A DNA stretch of 64,000 nucleotides from Heligmosomoides polygyrus polygyrus (GCA_947396885.1 OX377202.1:34835407-34899406), one strand, 5' to 3'; positions 21,811-34,415 are shown, counted from the stretch's first letter. Numbers and translations are program-made. Notes: generated by a model from the letters alone, not told the origin.

Positions 21811-22600
21811 CAGAGAGCCATCGCGTGCACGCAAGACATCGATCGAATTCCAACGCCGACGCCGATGCGCGATCTCTAAGCTAGGAGGCGCAGACAGCAA
21901 GGGATTACGGTGTAGAAATTGTGGCCGTATGGCGAAATCATTTCCCTTAAGCGACCTGAGAAGGAGTACCAAACTGTAAGCCAGTTACACCAGGAAGTGA
22001 ATTATCACTAAGAACACATTTAAAAGGGGTGACATTAGCAAGCAAGCGCAGCCTCGTTTTTCTCGAGGTCTCTCAAAGTTTCTCGCTCTTCTTTAATAGA
22101 CAATCCAATTTGTCCTTGGAGATAAACAGGGATTCGACGATGGTATTCAAATACGACGGAGCGCCAATGTCAAAGGGGAGGGCATACAGCGGAGTAGATA
22201 AGTTGCCTCGTAAATATCAGCCGTTGAAGATCCTTGTTCAATTAGACCTCGCTTTCTTACCCTAAATTCAAAAACAGCAGAAGAGACAATCATCGACATA
22301 TCAACAATATGTATTGACCCGACGAAGTTGCACTGAACGAACCATTGATCTACCTGCCACCGGCGGACGTAAAACCGCAAAACCAGTCCGAAAAAGACGT
22401 TCGGGAGACTACAGATTCCACGAGAAGAGTGCAACCTATAAGTAGAATACGTGGCAGCTGTATTGAGTCGTTATCGATGAAATAATGATCGATCAAATGG
22501 AGCGCGGGAAAGACATCTTCGCTCGCGAGTTGCACAGCCATATGGATGACACTAGGTTTTAACGTGTCCCAAAGGTGAACTTCCACTCCATAAACTCACA
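21811..22600. other. No gene seen
   Basis: No homologous domain, splice-bounded exon or paired TIR was found here. Confidence 0.3.
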
Positions 22601-22618
22601 AATTCCAATGCAGCCGTC

Positions 22619-24310
22619 ATGCACCCACTCGGATTTCAATATCCGTCCCGTAATAAGCATTCGAGGAGTAATAGTTGCAATATTGTAACTGCTAAACAAT
22701 ATTTTACTGCTTCAGTACATCCCAGCTCGCCTCACGAATACATGTTCCTAGACAAACTAAGGGACACCACCTTCAGAAGGAATCATGTGTTGAAGTTGTT
22801 CGACGCCACGTCCTTATACACAAGCGTATCGAATGACCGTGCGTTAGGCATTGGATCCGAATGACAGCGATTCGGATGGTTCGAAACCGTTTTCTTAACC
22901 CTGGTTAAATAGATTGTGCGAACAATGGTATTCTTGAAAAGCCTAGAAGTTACTATTAGGGCGATTCAGATAGGAGTGGTTCTCATCACGTCGAATTCTC
23001 GATTAATCTAGATAACTGATTTTAATCAGCAATCTAATGTCCTATCGAATACCCGATGTGAGATCTAAAATATAAATCAGTTATATGGATTACAAGAAAG
23101 GTCTTGTTAAAGCTACTTTTATATGAACCATTCCATGGTCCGGCCCTTTTCAAGCACACCATTATTTGCACAATCCCTTCAACCGGGTTTGAAAAAATGA
23201 CGGATTCGAATTATTCGAACTGTCTACAATCCAATGTCTACACTGCATTCCATGTCGTGCTGTGGCTCCTTGATGGCCTCCGTTCTGTTACAAACACACA
23301 CCGCTTTACGGTTTTCCAGGTTCTGAGCCTAGTCAGAAAGTGCCTTTCATCCACAGTTTTCAGGTGGACGGAACATTACTGTAAGCAGGTTCGAGGTTTA
23401 CAGCAGCGCGATAGGAGGTACACCCGCGCCCTCCTGGAGGGCGTGGCGTGGCGTCAAGAGGTACAGCCGCTGTTCTGAAGACCAGAAACTTTTGTTTTGC
23501 GTGTCAAAGGTTTCGTAAGGCAGCCGTTAGACTCTCGGTGAAGCCTAAGGGGTTGGGGCTGGGTGAGCAAAGAGGCTGAGAGGAAGATAGCACGCCCCAC
23601 AGCAGGGGCGGGTATACCTCCTGACCGTCCCTCGAGGTTTAGCGTTGGGTGAGAAGCTTGCACCAACTCTAACCATAGCTCTTTCGTCGTCTTCAAAGAT
23701 CTACAGATGGCTCGAAATTTTTAGTTCGTTCGCTACCCCACCAAACAGTTCACCATAGCATTTATGTCATAGGTTGAAAAGCCGGTGCTTGATCGCTAAC
23801 CTATACTTTACTGTATGTACGTTGATGACTGCTTCATCGTGTGTTTAACTCAGCGAGAAGTCGACTCCTGTTTCGAACTACTGAATAGACAAGCGGACAA
23901 CACGGTTCACAAGGGAGAAACCAGCGGAAGGCTGGCTAACTTTTCTCCACATGCATACCTACTTTAAAAGAAGGTCCCTAAGTGGTACCCCAAACCTAGC
24001 AGTAAAAATGTTTTAACGAACTTTCAGTCGGCTCTTCCTATAAAAACCAGGATGGTTATCTTCACCATTCCAAATAAATCTAACTCGAGGTCTCCCTGAT
24101 CGGCTATCGCAAAATCTAGACATTTTGATGGCACTATTCAAATCCTTCTGTCCCATACAGGTTTGTTGGAATGTAGATTTATTGTGCCTGACATCTAGAC
24201 GATTTCGTAGTTATCAAAGGCCTGAAAGAGGTTCGAATTCCTGCAGACAGTGCACACATATCGCCACTGCTCCATTTTTCCCAACCCTGCAAGCACCAAC
24301 GAGATCCTAA
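22619..24310 (+). pseudogene. Penelope-like reverse transcriptase remnant
   Basis: Dispersed plus-strand pieces match Penelope-type RT: VLKLFDATSLYTSVSNDRAL (22780-22850), then CLSSTVFRWTEHYCKQVRGL (about 23340-23400), then YCMYVDDCFIVCLTQ (about 23812-23860), where YVDD is the catalytic motif. An acidic/basic helix with CFELLNRQ follows. The order and spacing fit one RT, but the frame changes several times and 23500-23700 holds unrelated repeat sequence. A C-terminal GIY-YIG nuclease could not be recognised. Penelope-like elements are known in many animals. The clade is inferred from motif style only. Confidence 0.6.
23500..23700. repeat. Dispersed repeat, one arm of the 37.9-38.3 kb palindrome family
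   Basis: CGTAAGGCAGCCGTTAGACT and the following GGAAGCC-like/GAGAGGAAG blocks resemble 38165-38275. It lies inside the Penelope-like remnant and may account for one of its gaps. Confidence 0.45.
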
Positions 24311-26540
24311 GAGGGTTAAAAAGAAGCAACTCAATTACATGCGCAACTCACCGCTGCGTTACCTGAAACTGAAAGGCTGGCCAACTACACGATAAGCATA
24401 GGGCAAGTGGAACACATAGCGAGGCGGACTTACGGGAGAGGGGGGGGGGAGGGGGTCGAGGGATTGATTCCGGGTGGAGCTTCTGCGTCTCCAGGTGTAC
24501 TGTTGGCGTTTTTACAAATGAAGATTACATTTTGGCTTCGGCAGGGTACTTTTTTCGCGTCCTATCCCCGCTTTCAGCCTGTTGTCAGATGCGGAAGAAG
24601 CTTTTTTTTGTATGGAGCGATATCGCGCGATTTGACCCATCATCATTGATTTGACCGATCATCAAGACATGTTCATCGTCTCTCGGATTTCATTGCAGAC
24701 TGCTTTTTATTTTTCTCGCAACTTCCACTGCTTCAGCTGTTACCAAGCGCAGCACATTTTACCCAACTCGTGCGATTGGTCGCCTTGCTGAGTGTTTCTT
24801 CCTGACCACTCTCGTATACACTGACGGGAGACGGGTCGGGGCATTGCAGATAGGAGCACTTGTACTCACTCCCTCAACTCTGGAGATCGAAAAAGATTTT
24901 TCGTCCCAAACTCGTCTATAGGGTTATCTGGAATGCAGATCACCAATCTGGCAACCATTTGCGTTAAAACGATTGATCGCAGAAGGTTACGATGGGTATG
25001 TGTAAGTAACGGAGTGTACGCAGAATAACCGACACCGCTGCTTTTCACGATTCCAGAGGTCGAGGAGAGGACGAAAGGAAAAATTTCGCCAAACACCGCT
25101 CACGGAAGTTATTTGGGGTGCTGATCACGGATATGGTACCTGTTTTTAAAATTTTGGCATACTACGGCAGGTCACGGTAGATATAGTTGAGTAAAGCTGC
25201 CCACGTTAGCGGAATCGCTTCCTTCTCCAATATGGTCAGACTTATTTTCCAACCTTCGACTTCAACCTTTGGTGGAAAATGGTGCAAGCAAAGTGATAAC
25301 TTAGAGTGACAGGTTTGACTTGAATAATTCCCATAGGCGGAGTCTGGGCGGAATCGATATTCATGACTTCATCACCCTTATTCACCACTACCCAATAATA
25401 CGATACCCTACCGCCACGAAAATGTACTCTTCAGTTGCAAAAATGGGAACAGACCACAGAGAAAATCCCGCAACCATCTCTGAAATCAAACCCTGGGCCC
25501 CCTCCCGAAAGTCCGCGTCGTACCCACTCAGCCATCCAGTCGCTACCGCCACCTTTGCAAGTGAATCACTTGAATGTACGCTGCAGCTTCGTCCAGAAAC
25601 GTCGTAAATTATCATATTACTATAATCAAACTTTAATTTGAGCTCCAAACGTTTTGTAGGTTAAGTTCTGAGCACGGCAGTGCCATTCCAGGTGTTACTT
25701 ATGCCCTACATATCGGCCCGCTCTGAAGTGATACCATTTTTTGCCATGTTCGCACCACCCAATCGCCCCTAGCAAAAGCGAAACAAAATTCTTGATCCAC
25801 GTACGATGCACTACAAGACCATATAGGTTTCGTTGAGAATCTTTGGAGGAAGTTCATGGGCTTCCGTTGACAAGGAGACACCTGAAGTACGAACCCGTCA
25901 GCCTGGCTGTCACTAATGGGCTATCTCCATTCCTTGACCTCTGTAGGCGTTGATACAAACGTTTTCAAGTCGGAAAGGTACTCGCCGGGCCGTTAGACTT
26001 CCCACTGCACGTTACGCGAGGAGGTGCCCTGCCATCAGGTCCATTCTAACTTATTAGGTGAACATTTCTTGTGCGTGTCCCAACGCACTTGGTAGTGATT
26101 CGCAGCCTTTTTTCTTATGTTGCAACCGAAAAAGCCAGCCGGAACTGGATGGATCACTTTGGCCTTTGATTATTCAGGCTCTGACGAACGCGAAAAGCCG
26201 GAACGTTGACCGAATAAGAAAATAACGCCTTGAATTTGGCTACAACAGCGAGTGTTCAAACATTTCCTAGACAAATGTGGTAGCACTTCAACGACAGCCG
26301 AGTGATGCTTGATTGGCATGGACGAAACCCGAACCCGACAGCCGATACCTTCTCCGACAGCACTATCAAGAGCGCAGTGGCGCTGTAGTACACAGTTCCA
26401 CCCTCCTATTATCAGATTTATAAGGTTGTGATAGAGGTGTGAGGCGTTGTTTCGTTTAATTATGTTCACACCAACGTCTGCGAAGCTCTCTACCATGTCT
26501 GGGTACGGCGTCTTGCCTCGTATTTCGGAAGGTCATCTAT
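24311..26540. other. Intergenic, with diverged copies of the 36.8-kb foldback family
   Basis: At 24855-24960 and 25028-25140, sequences with AAAATTTCGCC, GTTATTTGGGGTGCTGATCACG and CGAGGAGAGG resemble the arms of the palindromic element at 36760-37212. A GA-rich/poly-G run occurs at 24436-24455. No gene-like exon was recognised elsewhere in the interval. Confidence 0.4.
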
Positions 26541-27449
26541 TAGGGGGGGGGGGGGGCAAAAGTAATGAGACAGCCCATGCCATGTCCATATATCTCGTGG
26601 CTGGAGTCTGGTTTCGTGCCTGTCGTATTTGTATGTTTGTATGCTACTTACTGAAGCCCATCTGAGAAGTTACCACTTCGCCCTTTCCAGAAGCATGCCA
26701 AAACCCCAGCCTGTCTCATGTCGAAACCCCAGTCTGACGAGTCGACCTGTGTCGCGCAAATCTCGCCCAATTCCCAACCCCGAGCAGCCTGGGCTCAATA
26801 TTCACGCAAGGTGAGAAGTACGTCTTCTACCTTAACCCTGCTAAGCAGCGAGTCTAGGTGAGGCCTGGTGACCTGTTACCGACCTTCGTTCGGCGAGATG
26901 TTCACGGCGAGCATCTTTGGAGCTTTTGGGTCTGCGCCCATAGATCGGTTTACCGGAAGCTGTTTCCCAAGAGCACTACGATAAACTCCAAGGTCATGGT
27001 GAACGAAATAGAAGAGATGGGTCGGCGACTCGCTCCTATTCATTCGCAGCGCTTCAAGAAGGTTCTCCTCTTCGACAACGCCGCACCCCCTCGGGAACAA
27101 GTAACCACGGATAAGCTTGGCCAGCTGGGCTACGTTCACATGCCTCATCCACCGTATTCGCCGGACATCTCTCCATGCGACTACCACTACTACTTGAGCC
27201 TACAGGACTTCCTAATCGGAAGGGACACAAGAACCCAAGCAGTCCTTGACAACCATATCGAGCAGTTGATCAACACCAGGCCCAAGCAGTTCTGAAAGGA
27301 TGGGATCAGGAAGTTGGCTGAGCGATGGCAGCAAGGTCTTGCCCTTAATGGCAAATACATTCCTCAGCATCGTTGAGTAGTAATTGAGTTATAAAGAGAT
27401 AAAGATTTTTTTCATTTTGTCTCATTACTTTTGCCCCCCCCCCCCCCTA
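26541..27449 (+). mobile_element. Internally deleted mariner element with G14-capped perfect TIRs
   Basis: TA dinucleotides at 26541-26542 and 27448-27449 flank a 905-bp element. Both 30-bp ends are identical: 14 G then CAAAAGTAATGAGACA (left, 26543-26572; inverted right, 27418-27447). A mariner transposase C-terminal half is encoded between them, preceded by about 240 bp that does not code for the transposase N-terminus. TA duplication, TIR position and transposase type agree. Confidence 0.9.
26812..27376 (+). pseudogene. Mariner transposase, C-terminal part
   Basis: The reading begins in the first catalytic region (EKYVFYLNPAKQRV), meets TAG at 26855-26857, and continues in frame. The second Asp is in LLFDNAAPP and the third in HPPYSPDISPCDYH, the D34D mariner signature. 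TGA 27293-27295 interrupts the tail, which then continues in frame to a stop at 27374-27376 (RWQQGLALNGKYI). The N-terminal helix-turn-helix DNA-binding part is missing through internal deletion. The copy is non-autonomous but its ends look mobilisable in trans (inference). Confidence 0.85.
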
Positions 27450-29253
27450 ATAATGATTAAGTCGGTGAAGGTTCGTCTCCTTTCCCCGTAGATGCACTTT
27501 CACCTTCCGTTTTAGTACACCTCCCCACAAATTTTGGCTATATCTAGATGTTTACAGCATTTGTCTAGGTCGTCCTCTCCCCCAGCTCTATCGCTGTAGG
27601 GTTTGCACGCAGGACAGTCAAGCCTAGCAGTCGTCTGTCTACCATACTTGCTCGAAAAGAGCAAAGCAACGAATTGTTAATTGATTCATCCCTGCAAGCG
27701 GAGAGCCCAATAAAGCTACAATTGTGCACAACTAGAAGAGGAAGCGTGTCGCATCACTAAGTTGGCTGACACCGGCTTTCCTACTTCATGATTCAGCGCC
27801 AAGGGCCACATTTCTATTTTCGTTAAATATGCGCTGAGGCGTGCACTCTCCTTCTAAATAAGGAAGGAGTAGCACCTTGGTACTTAACCAGGCCGGGTGA
27901 GCCTAGTCCTCCGATCATCCCCATAGAATGACTAATCCTCTATGTTCGCTATCACCTCGATCACTATTTTTGAGAGTCTCTTGGCTCAGAAGAGCTTTAA
28001 TCGCTTAACTTTATAAGGCTGAGCATTTGAAATTCTCCAATGTCTGTTATTGAATACCAGTTAGTACCTTCAACGGCCTCTAGACTCCTGACCTTCTATA
28101 GGCATCCAAAATTGGCCATCGTTACCTTCATTGCAGTAAAAACTATTCTTTCATATGAGATAGCATGTGATAGTAGGATATGCTAGGACATGACCTTGAA
28201 AACGGTTCCTATGAAGCCTGTCCACCTCCCACAGTGTTCCTTCGATTCATGCTCCGAAGTCAGGCGGAACGAGAGTCATGAACGCAGTTACCCACTCCTC
28301 GCTTATTGTATAAGATACTATATGATCTTAGGGACATGAACTCCGGAAGCGGATGCTCGCCGCACGACGTCCGTGACACGTCAACTGCAACGGAGAATCT
28401 GCGCTTGATTTCCATCAATACCACAGCTCCATGCTCACCGCCCTGATCGGTTTTCGAGGCTGCAAAGTTGGGGATAATCCCAGGCGATTAAGCTCAAACA
28501 AAGGAGCGAATGGCACTTTTCAAGCTAAACCGGACATTCTCAAAGCAAAAGTAGGACTGTCAAAAGTAAAAACAGACCTCCATGATCGACTATGATAAAG
28601 CCAGGGCATTTTGGTAGAACACTCACTTCTTCAGTGCCACGCAGGTCTGTTCAAATGTAACTTTATTAAGCTTCGATCGATGTCTTATATGCCGGTGGAG
28701 TCCCTTCCCTAGCCTACCGACTCCCACTAGGCGACGAAAACGTGCTCCAATGACAACGGCCTGGATCGGCTTGAGCATGCGCTGGCACTTTGCCACGTCA
28801 GCAGGTGGCTAGGTCCAATGGCTATCCAATAAGATCTTATTGAAGTGTACTATTTCGAGCGCACCATTCCGCAAATGGTAGGTTGAATTACCGCTGGGGA
28901 AGTAACACATACAGTCTTAGTGTAGAGGACCGAAGATATTTGTTCTATTTATCCACATATTCATGTATCACACCTTGAATGAGTTGCACCACTGTCCCAA
29001 CATGTGCCGCACCTCCACAGTTTCTGGACAAGCTGTACAGAGCAGAACTGTGCTAACTGCGTATGCGGAGGCAAGTCCTCTTCACACTGCTAGAACTTTC
29101 GAACTTCCTATGCATGCACATTGACCGAAGCAATGCCATGTAATAAAACCAATCAGGTCGCTGTTGTGCTGGTGCATTCAGTTTCTAAGCGTGAAGATGA
29201 CGAACAACACATTTTTACAAAATGTTTATAACAACATTTAACAAAAAACAACT
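27450..29253. other. No gene seen; 3' flank of rpl-37
   Basis: No ORF or exon with recognisable homology. The reverse copy of a GGGAAGGGACTCCA-type repeat motif occurs near 28695-28715. The rpl-37 3' UTR should lie just left of 29254; no canonical AATAAA was seen on the minus strand within 60 bases, only ATAAAC-type sequence. Confidence 0.3.
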
Positions 29254-32200
29254 TTAGGCAGCGGCGGTCTTCGACTTAGGTGTAGTTCCCTCACGGAATC
29301 CGTTCCTGAAAACGAACAAACTTCAGGAAGCGATCAGCGACAGGCAAAAAACCGTAAGAACATCTTGAACAAATTCCTAAAGCTGAGTTAAACTATATCA
29401 ATTGTAAAGTACAAGTTGAAGCACTAGCTACTATACTAAATACCTACTATAATAGTAGGTCATTTCATTATAAAAAAAGAGTTAAATTTTCCATCCCCCG
29501 CTCAATTTACTCGTCGGTTACAGTTCTTCCAACAATTATAAAGACACGCACTTTAGGATGACTAAGCTATTGTTCTCTACCAGCCACGCGGCATCCTCGA
29601 TCCAATGAGCGCGGTGATGAAGAATGCACAAGGAAACAAACTCAGTCGCCCACTTGTTGGAGACCACAGCAAAAGAAAGACGACAGTGGGGGACTGATAA
29701 AATACATAGCAAGATCGTGCCCATTTGATTGGCCCGTGTCTTGCAGAGGTGGTCCTGTTCATGAGAATGCACGGGAGCATTCCATTAGTGGCACACCCTG
29801 AGCGCGTGTGAGTACTTAGGAAACGTTTTTGCAATAATCTTAGGGCTCCTTTAGTTCCAGCAGTTTGTAATAATAACCAACATAGCTGACAGTACTTTAT
29901 AAAAGGAAAAAATGTGGAAAAAAGTAAAGCTTTATAGTAAAGGCCTAATAATAGTCCTACCAAACGTTGGAAACCATGGTCTTAAGTCCGCGCCATTTCA
30001 TTCTAAAGTTCGCTGAAATTCTTTTGCACAAAGTTATATACCAATCGGAAGAGAATGATTTGTTCCACCAGAAAGTATGTTTTTCCGTCCTGACCTTTTT
30101 TCAATTTTAGGTTGATAAAGTGGATGATGAAAAAGATCTTTGCCGACAGCTCCTTCTCTCCGCGTACGTTTGACATTTTTGGACAAAGTTATACACCACT
30201 TGAAAGAGGTTGATTTGCCGTACATGAGCATATATTGGTTGTTCTCGTTCATTTTCATTGTTAACTTTCAGTGTATTAAAGTGGATCCTCCAGAAGACAT
30301 ACCAACATATTATTTTAACCACAGCTCCTACTCTTCGGTTAATTTTTTAACTTGAACCTGATGTGACCTAATAATATGCAAAATTCAGAACGACCAAGAA
30401 CAAAACATATTTCCTGAAAGAACGAAACATTCTTTTAAATGGCATACGACAATGTCGAAAAGGTTCTAAGGTCACTTTTTCTCTTTTTCAAGATTCCTTT
30501 AATAAATGACAAAAATCAGTGTGAGCAAAAAACACAACATAAATTTTCACAAAGCAAAACATTATCCTTCCAAATACATACAACCCTTCAAAAGAATTTA
30601 ACGAAAGAGCAGGAGCCGTTGGTTAAACAAATTGACACAAATAATGTCAGGAAAACACCATGTAGGACAGCCTCACACACCATACTATGGTGAACTGAGC
30701 TAGGCTATTACCTATCCAAATGGCATACATGCGCGTTCCTACCAAGGCGAATACCGACAGAGTACATGGTGACCCCTCCCAAGAGCCTATCCTGCGTCAG
30801 CAAATTTACGCCTTATGGAAGCTCTAACGTCCAAATTACTTAAAAATCAAAACGAACAAAAAAGCCAGCACCACTTTTGTAAAATAAATCGACGACTTTT
30901 GAGTGGTGTACAACATTGTTCAACGAATCTCAAACGTAAGTAGAGAGAAGCGATGTCGGCAAAGTTCATTCTTTTAACCTTTCACTTCATTCACCAAAAG
31001 ATGTGCAAAGATCGAAATGGGAAAAGGGAAAATAGTTTCTTATAGAGCAAATAATTTTTTCGAACGGTATATAACGCTCTGCAAAAAACTTTCAGTCAGC
31101 TGAATTCAGAAAAAAATGTTTGAAACATGGATGGACTTAGTTTTGAACCTACTACATGCAAATTGAAAGCGAATGTTCAAAAGGGAGAGCACAAACTCGA
31201 AAAGAGCAATTGGCGCAAGACTGCACACTTATACGTCCCCACACGAGGAATCTTCTTTCAGTGAAAGTTACCCGAGAAATGGGGACTCCATTCCCTGCTA
31301 TAAAAGCATTTTGAGGCCTAAATCTTGGCATGAGGCATATCTCAACTAACAAAATATTTAGAACATGGAGTCAATATAACATGTATTTTATCGCTTAAAC
31401 GTTGACTCCATCTCCGAGTGGAACTAGTTATCAATAATGCTAACTGAAAGCTTCCCTTTAAAAAGTTTGAGCATGAGAAATGCAAAGTTTAGCAGAAAAA
31501 GACTTCAAGATCACTGCGGTAGTCACTATAAGCTACAGAGGTCAATTTCAACTGAAAGCTTCAATAACTGTTAGTCGTATTCTCCTCAAATCAAGCGCTC
31601 AACATTTCTCCGACAATCCATTGCAAAAAACGCACTAGATGTGCAGTTTTACTCACCGGCTAATGCTCTCTACACATGAAAAAACGTGAAAGGGGGTAGC
31701 CAAACTAAATCAATCACCTTCCAAAGCTTCCAATGCTATTTTGACCGTGTCAATCAAAAACTCCGTTTCGCCACCTACTATAAAAAAGTTGACAGGGAGA
31801 AAACCCTCGTCTCTGCAACAATCCCCCCCCCCAATAAGAGAAAAGATATGATATCAGGAAGAAAGATGTAGGAATTAGTCTATATACAGATTACTGCTCA
31901 CGATCCACTATTCAAAATCTCAACATGAATTCTGTCATCTAAAAATTTGCAGCACTCAATAACTACGTAGATCATCAGCTGTTCAAAACCATTTCGTATC
32001 TTGTAGATAATGAGACGATAAAGCTTATGTAAAGCAAGACACTTCATCTGGTTATTTCTCTTAACTGGAAATGCATACAAGAGTGGGGCCATCAAATGTC
32101 AACATCTAACTTACATGTCGATACAAATACCCCTCCAAATACCATATCACGTAACCCATCATTACGCTCTTTAACAGCTCAACCATCAATGAACGTAAAC

Positions 32201-33875
32201 GACACCAGCAACTGAAGAAAACATATCTTTGAAGAAACCCTTTTACGCCTATGGAGGAAAAGAATTTAGGAAGGAGAATTACTCGTCCATGCCAAACAAC
32301 AGCTAAAGCGCTCTTCGGATAGCAAATTAACTACATCACTTAAAAGCGGTAAGCTTTGAAGGCAGGAAGGAACACAGCGGCATATACAAGAAAGTTTCTG
32401 CTCAATTGAGCGTTATTAGGGGATTTCTTGCGCACTGAACTCACACTCTTAATAATAAACCCTGTGGAAGTCTAGTCTACAAAGGGCACTCCATAACATA
32501 CTCATCCATTCACATGATTTTCAGAATTTGTCAAAGAGCATAAAAACGGAAGGCTAGTAAGGACATGTAACCATCACAGCGTAAAGTGTTTGGTGAGGTT
32601 AGTGTACTGAAAAGAAAGAGCGTCCCGGACAGCACCTTGCACGTCAAAGCTATATGCTACAAATTCTTGGTAAAGCATTCTCTGCCTTGACAATAAACAG
32701 TTCTTCCCGTACCCTCACTGCTGATGAGCACGCCGGTTTTTTCGCATACACCACCACTGACTTTCACCTTCACCTGAAACACGACCAAAGGCAGCTGAAA
32801 TAGGTGGCTGCCACTGCGCTCCTATTCAAGAAACTATCAACGCGAAAGTCGAGTTCTCATGCGAGTTATGTACGCCTTATGGGTGGAACTTCAAAAACTG
32901 AACAACTCCTGTTGCCCTAATACAAGGTGTAAACACAGCAGCACCGGGGAAGATATGGCTCACAAGAAATATAAGGTATCCGTCGTGATGGGACGAGGTG
33001 GGAGGCAGCTGGAAAACCGAATCGAAAAACAGAATGGCCTCAAACGACTGTGGAATTGTATCGTACTGTTCCTTCATAGGACGACTTTGCCTGTTAACGT
33101 TGTACAACAGCTTACATTCAATTCTATCGCCCTTCTCGAACAGAAAGTGAGCTGCCTCATCCCCCCCCCCCTGATGCTACTTTGAGTAGCACACCAAACT
33201 AAGCGGTATGCAATCAGCCGGAAAACGCGAGTTAACAAATGGGCTATCGCTGAGTGCCGCGCCGTCACCGCATCGGAGTTCAGTTCTTTTGAACGGCCTG
33301 CTTGATTTGTTCAGAGTTCGTGTTCCTCCGGAGTTTGCGAGCAAAGTCAGGTTCCGCATTGCACATTCCCCATGCCCTAAACTCATCTGGCCCTTTTCAT
33401 CCTTCCACAGATCATGCACATGATTCTTCGCGTATAAGTGTTGGAAGCTTTTTGAACTGTTGAAAAACTGTTACGAAGACATTAGTCCGGTTTCTAGAGC
33501 TATGACTGTGCCAGATAAATAGAAATCTCACTTCTTACCTTCACACGCTACCCGATGCTTAAAATGCCGTTGGAAAGCAAAAATGCAATTGTTATTATTT
33601 AAAAAAACGTTAAAAAGGAATTGAACAATTACTGGATAAAAAAATCCGAACCTGAAGCGTCTCTGCACGTTCCTGAGATGGCGCATGCGGCCAGTTCCAG
33701 TAGTTCTTCTACGGATGGACTTAGCTCCCCAGTTGTAGGTGCGCTTCTTGGCATCAGGGTAACCACATGACGCACACCTCTTCTTCTGAATGTGGAAGCT
33801 CGACTTTCCGCAACGTTTGCACAACGTATGCGACTTTACGTGCTTCTTACCGAAGGCCTGTGTACCCTTAGTCAT
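29254..33875 (-). CDS. rpl-37: 60S ribosomal protein L37, two exons (29254-29305, 33652-33875)
   Basis: Exon 1 (33875 down to 33652, 74 codons plus 2 bases) begins [19 protein letters not shown] and contains the L37e zinc-ribbon cysteines: CKRC and, 12 residues later, CASC. It is followed by the basic [20 protein letters not shown] block. The donor is CAG|GTTCGG. Exon 2 (29305 to 29254) starts after TTTTCAG, completes an Arg codon and encodes [16 protein letters not shown], then TAA. The joined length is 91 residues, the usual nematode size. L37 is a small rRNA-binding protein of the large cytosolic subunit. The intron of about 4.35 kb is unusually long for a ribosomal protein gene. TTTTCAG directly precedes the ATG, as at a spliced-leader acceptor. 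Both exons are undamaged, so the gene is probably functional. Confidence 0.95.
29306..33651 (-). other. 4.3-kb intron of rpl-37
   Basis: It is bounded by GTTCGG (donor) and TTTTCAG (acceptor) on the minus strand. It holds a direct repeat of about 155-bp spacing (30022-30130 versus 30180-30290, sharing CAAAGTTATA and TAAAGTGGAT), a dispersed repeat piece at 30700-30770, and poly-C runs at 31826-31834 and 33164-33173. No second gene nested inside was recognised. Short open frames lack homology. Confidence 0.7.
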
Positions 33876-33882
33876 CTGAAAA
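33873..33882 (-). promoter_or_regulatory. Probable trans-splice acceptor at the rpl-37 start
   Basis: The minus strand reads CTTTTCAG then ATG with no spacer. In nematodes many ribosomal protein mRNAs receive a spliced leader right before the start codon. The site could also be the 3' end of a 5' UTR intron; the sequence alone does not separate these. Confidence 0.6.
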
Positions 33883-34009
33883 GCGAAGCAATATGAAAAT
33901 CAAAAGGAAGACGATAGCAAAGACGAACTGCTATGAAAGCGATTTCGAAAAGAGTAAGTGTTGAGTCCCTTGGCGGTGGTAGACGGCGAATACTGTAGTT
34001 TATTAGGAA

Positions 34010-34415
34010 CCAGCGTCGGTCGCCGGCTCCGCCGGCGCCGACGCTGGAGTGTGCGGGCCACGCCAGGCTAGCCGGCTTCGCCGGCATCGCCTCCGCGGGC
34101 CACGCCGGGTTAGCCGGCTCCGCCGGCGTCGGGTATGGCGGGCCACGCTAGGGACGCAGCCAAACCTAGCTACGGATGCTTCCTCACCCAGCGTCGGTCG
34201 CCGGCTCCGCCGGCGCCGATGCTGGAGTGTGCGGGCCACGCCAGGCTAGCCGGCTTCGCCGGCATCGCATCCGCGGGCCACGCCGGGCTAGCCGGCTCCG
34301 CCGGCGTCGGGTATGGCGGGCCACGCTAGGGACGCAGCCAAACCTAGCTACGGATGCTTCCTCACCTAGCGTCGGTCGCCGGCTCCGCCGGCAACCAACG
34401 CTGGGTAAGGAAGCA
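34010..34415. repeat. GC-rich 178-bp tandem array built of hairpins, upstream of rpl-37
   Basis: CAGCGTCGGTCGCCGGC starts at 34011, 34189 and (with one change) 34367, giving two full 178-bp units and a partial third. Each unit start is itself a 38-bp inverted repeat (CCAGCGTCGG...CCGACGCTGG) with an inner GCCGGCTCCGCCGGC stem. Further CGGGCCACGC and AGCCGGCTTCGCCGGC stems repeat within the unit. The right end carries the inverse of the GGATGCTTCCTCACC segment, so the array closes on an inverted repeat. It starts about 135 bp upstream of the rpl-37 ATG. Open frames across it are compositional. Confidence 0.85.

Noticed and set aside
29536..29963. 128-codon minus-strand frame inside the rpl-37 intron
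   Set aside because: Hydrophobic low-complexity peptide without homology or splice support; treated as chance.
33208..33423. Possible second exon of rpl-37 close to exon 1 (minus strand, basic peptide ending QKN)
   Set aside because: It does not encode the conserved NGFREGT tail, whereas 29254-29305 does, with correct phase and acceptor.
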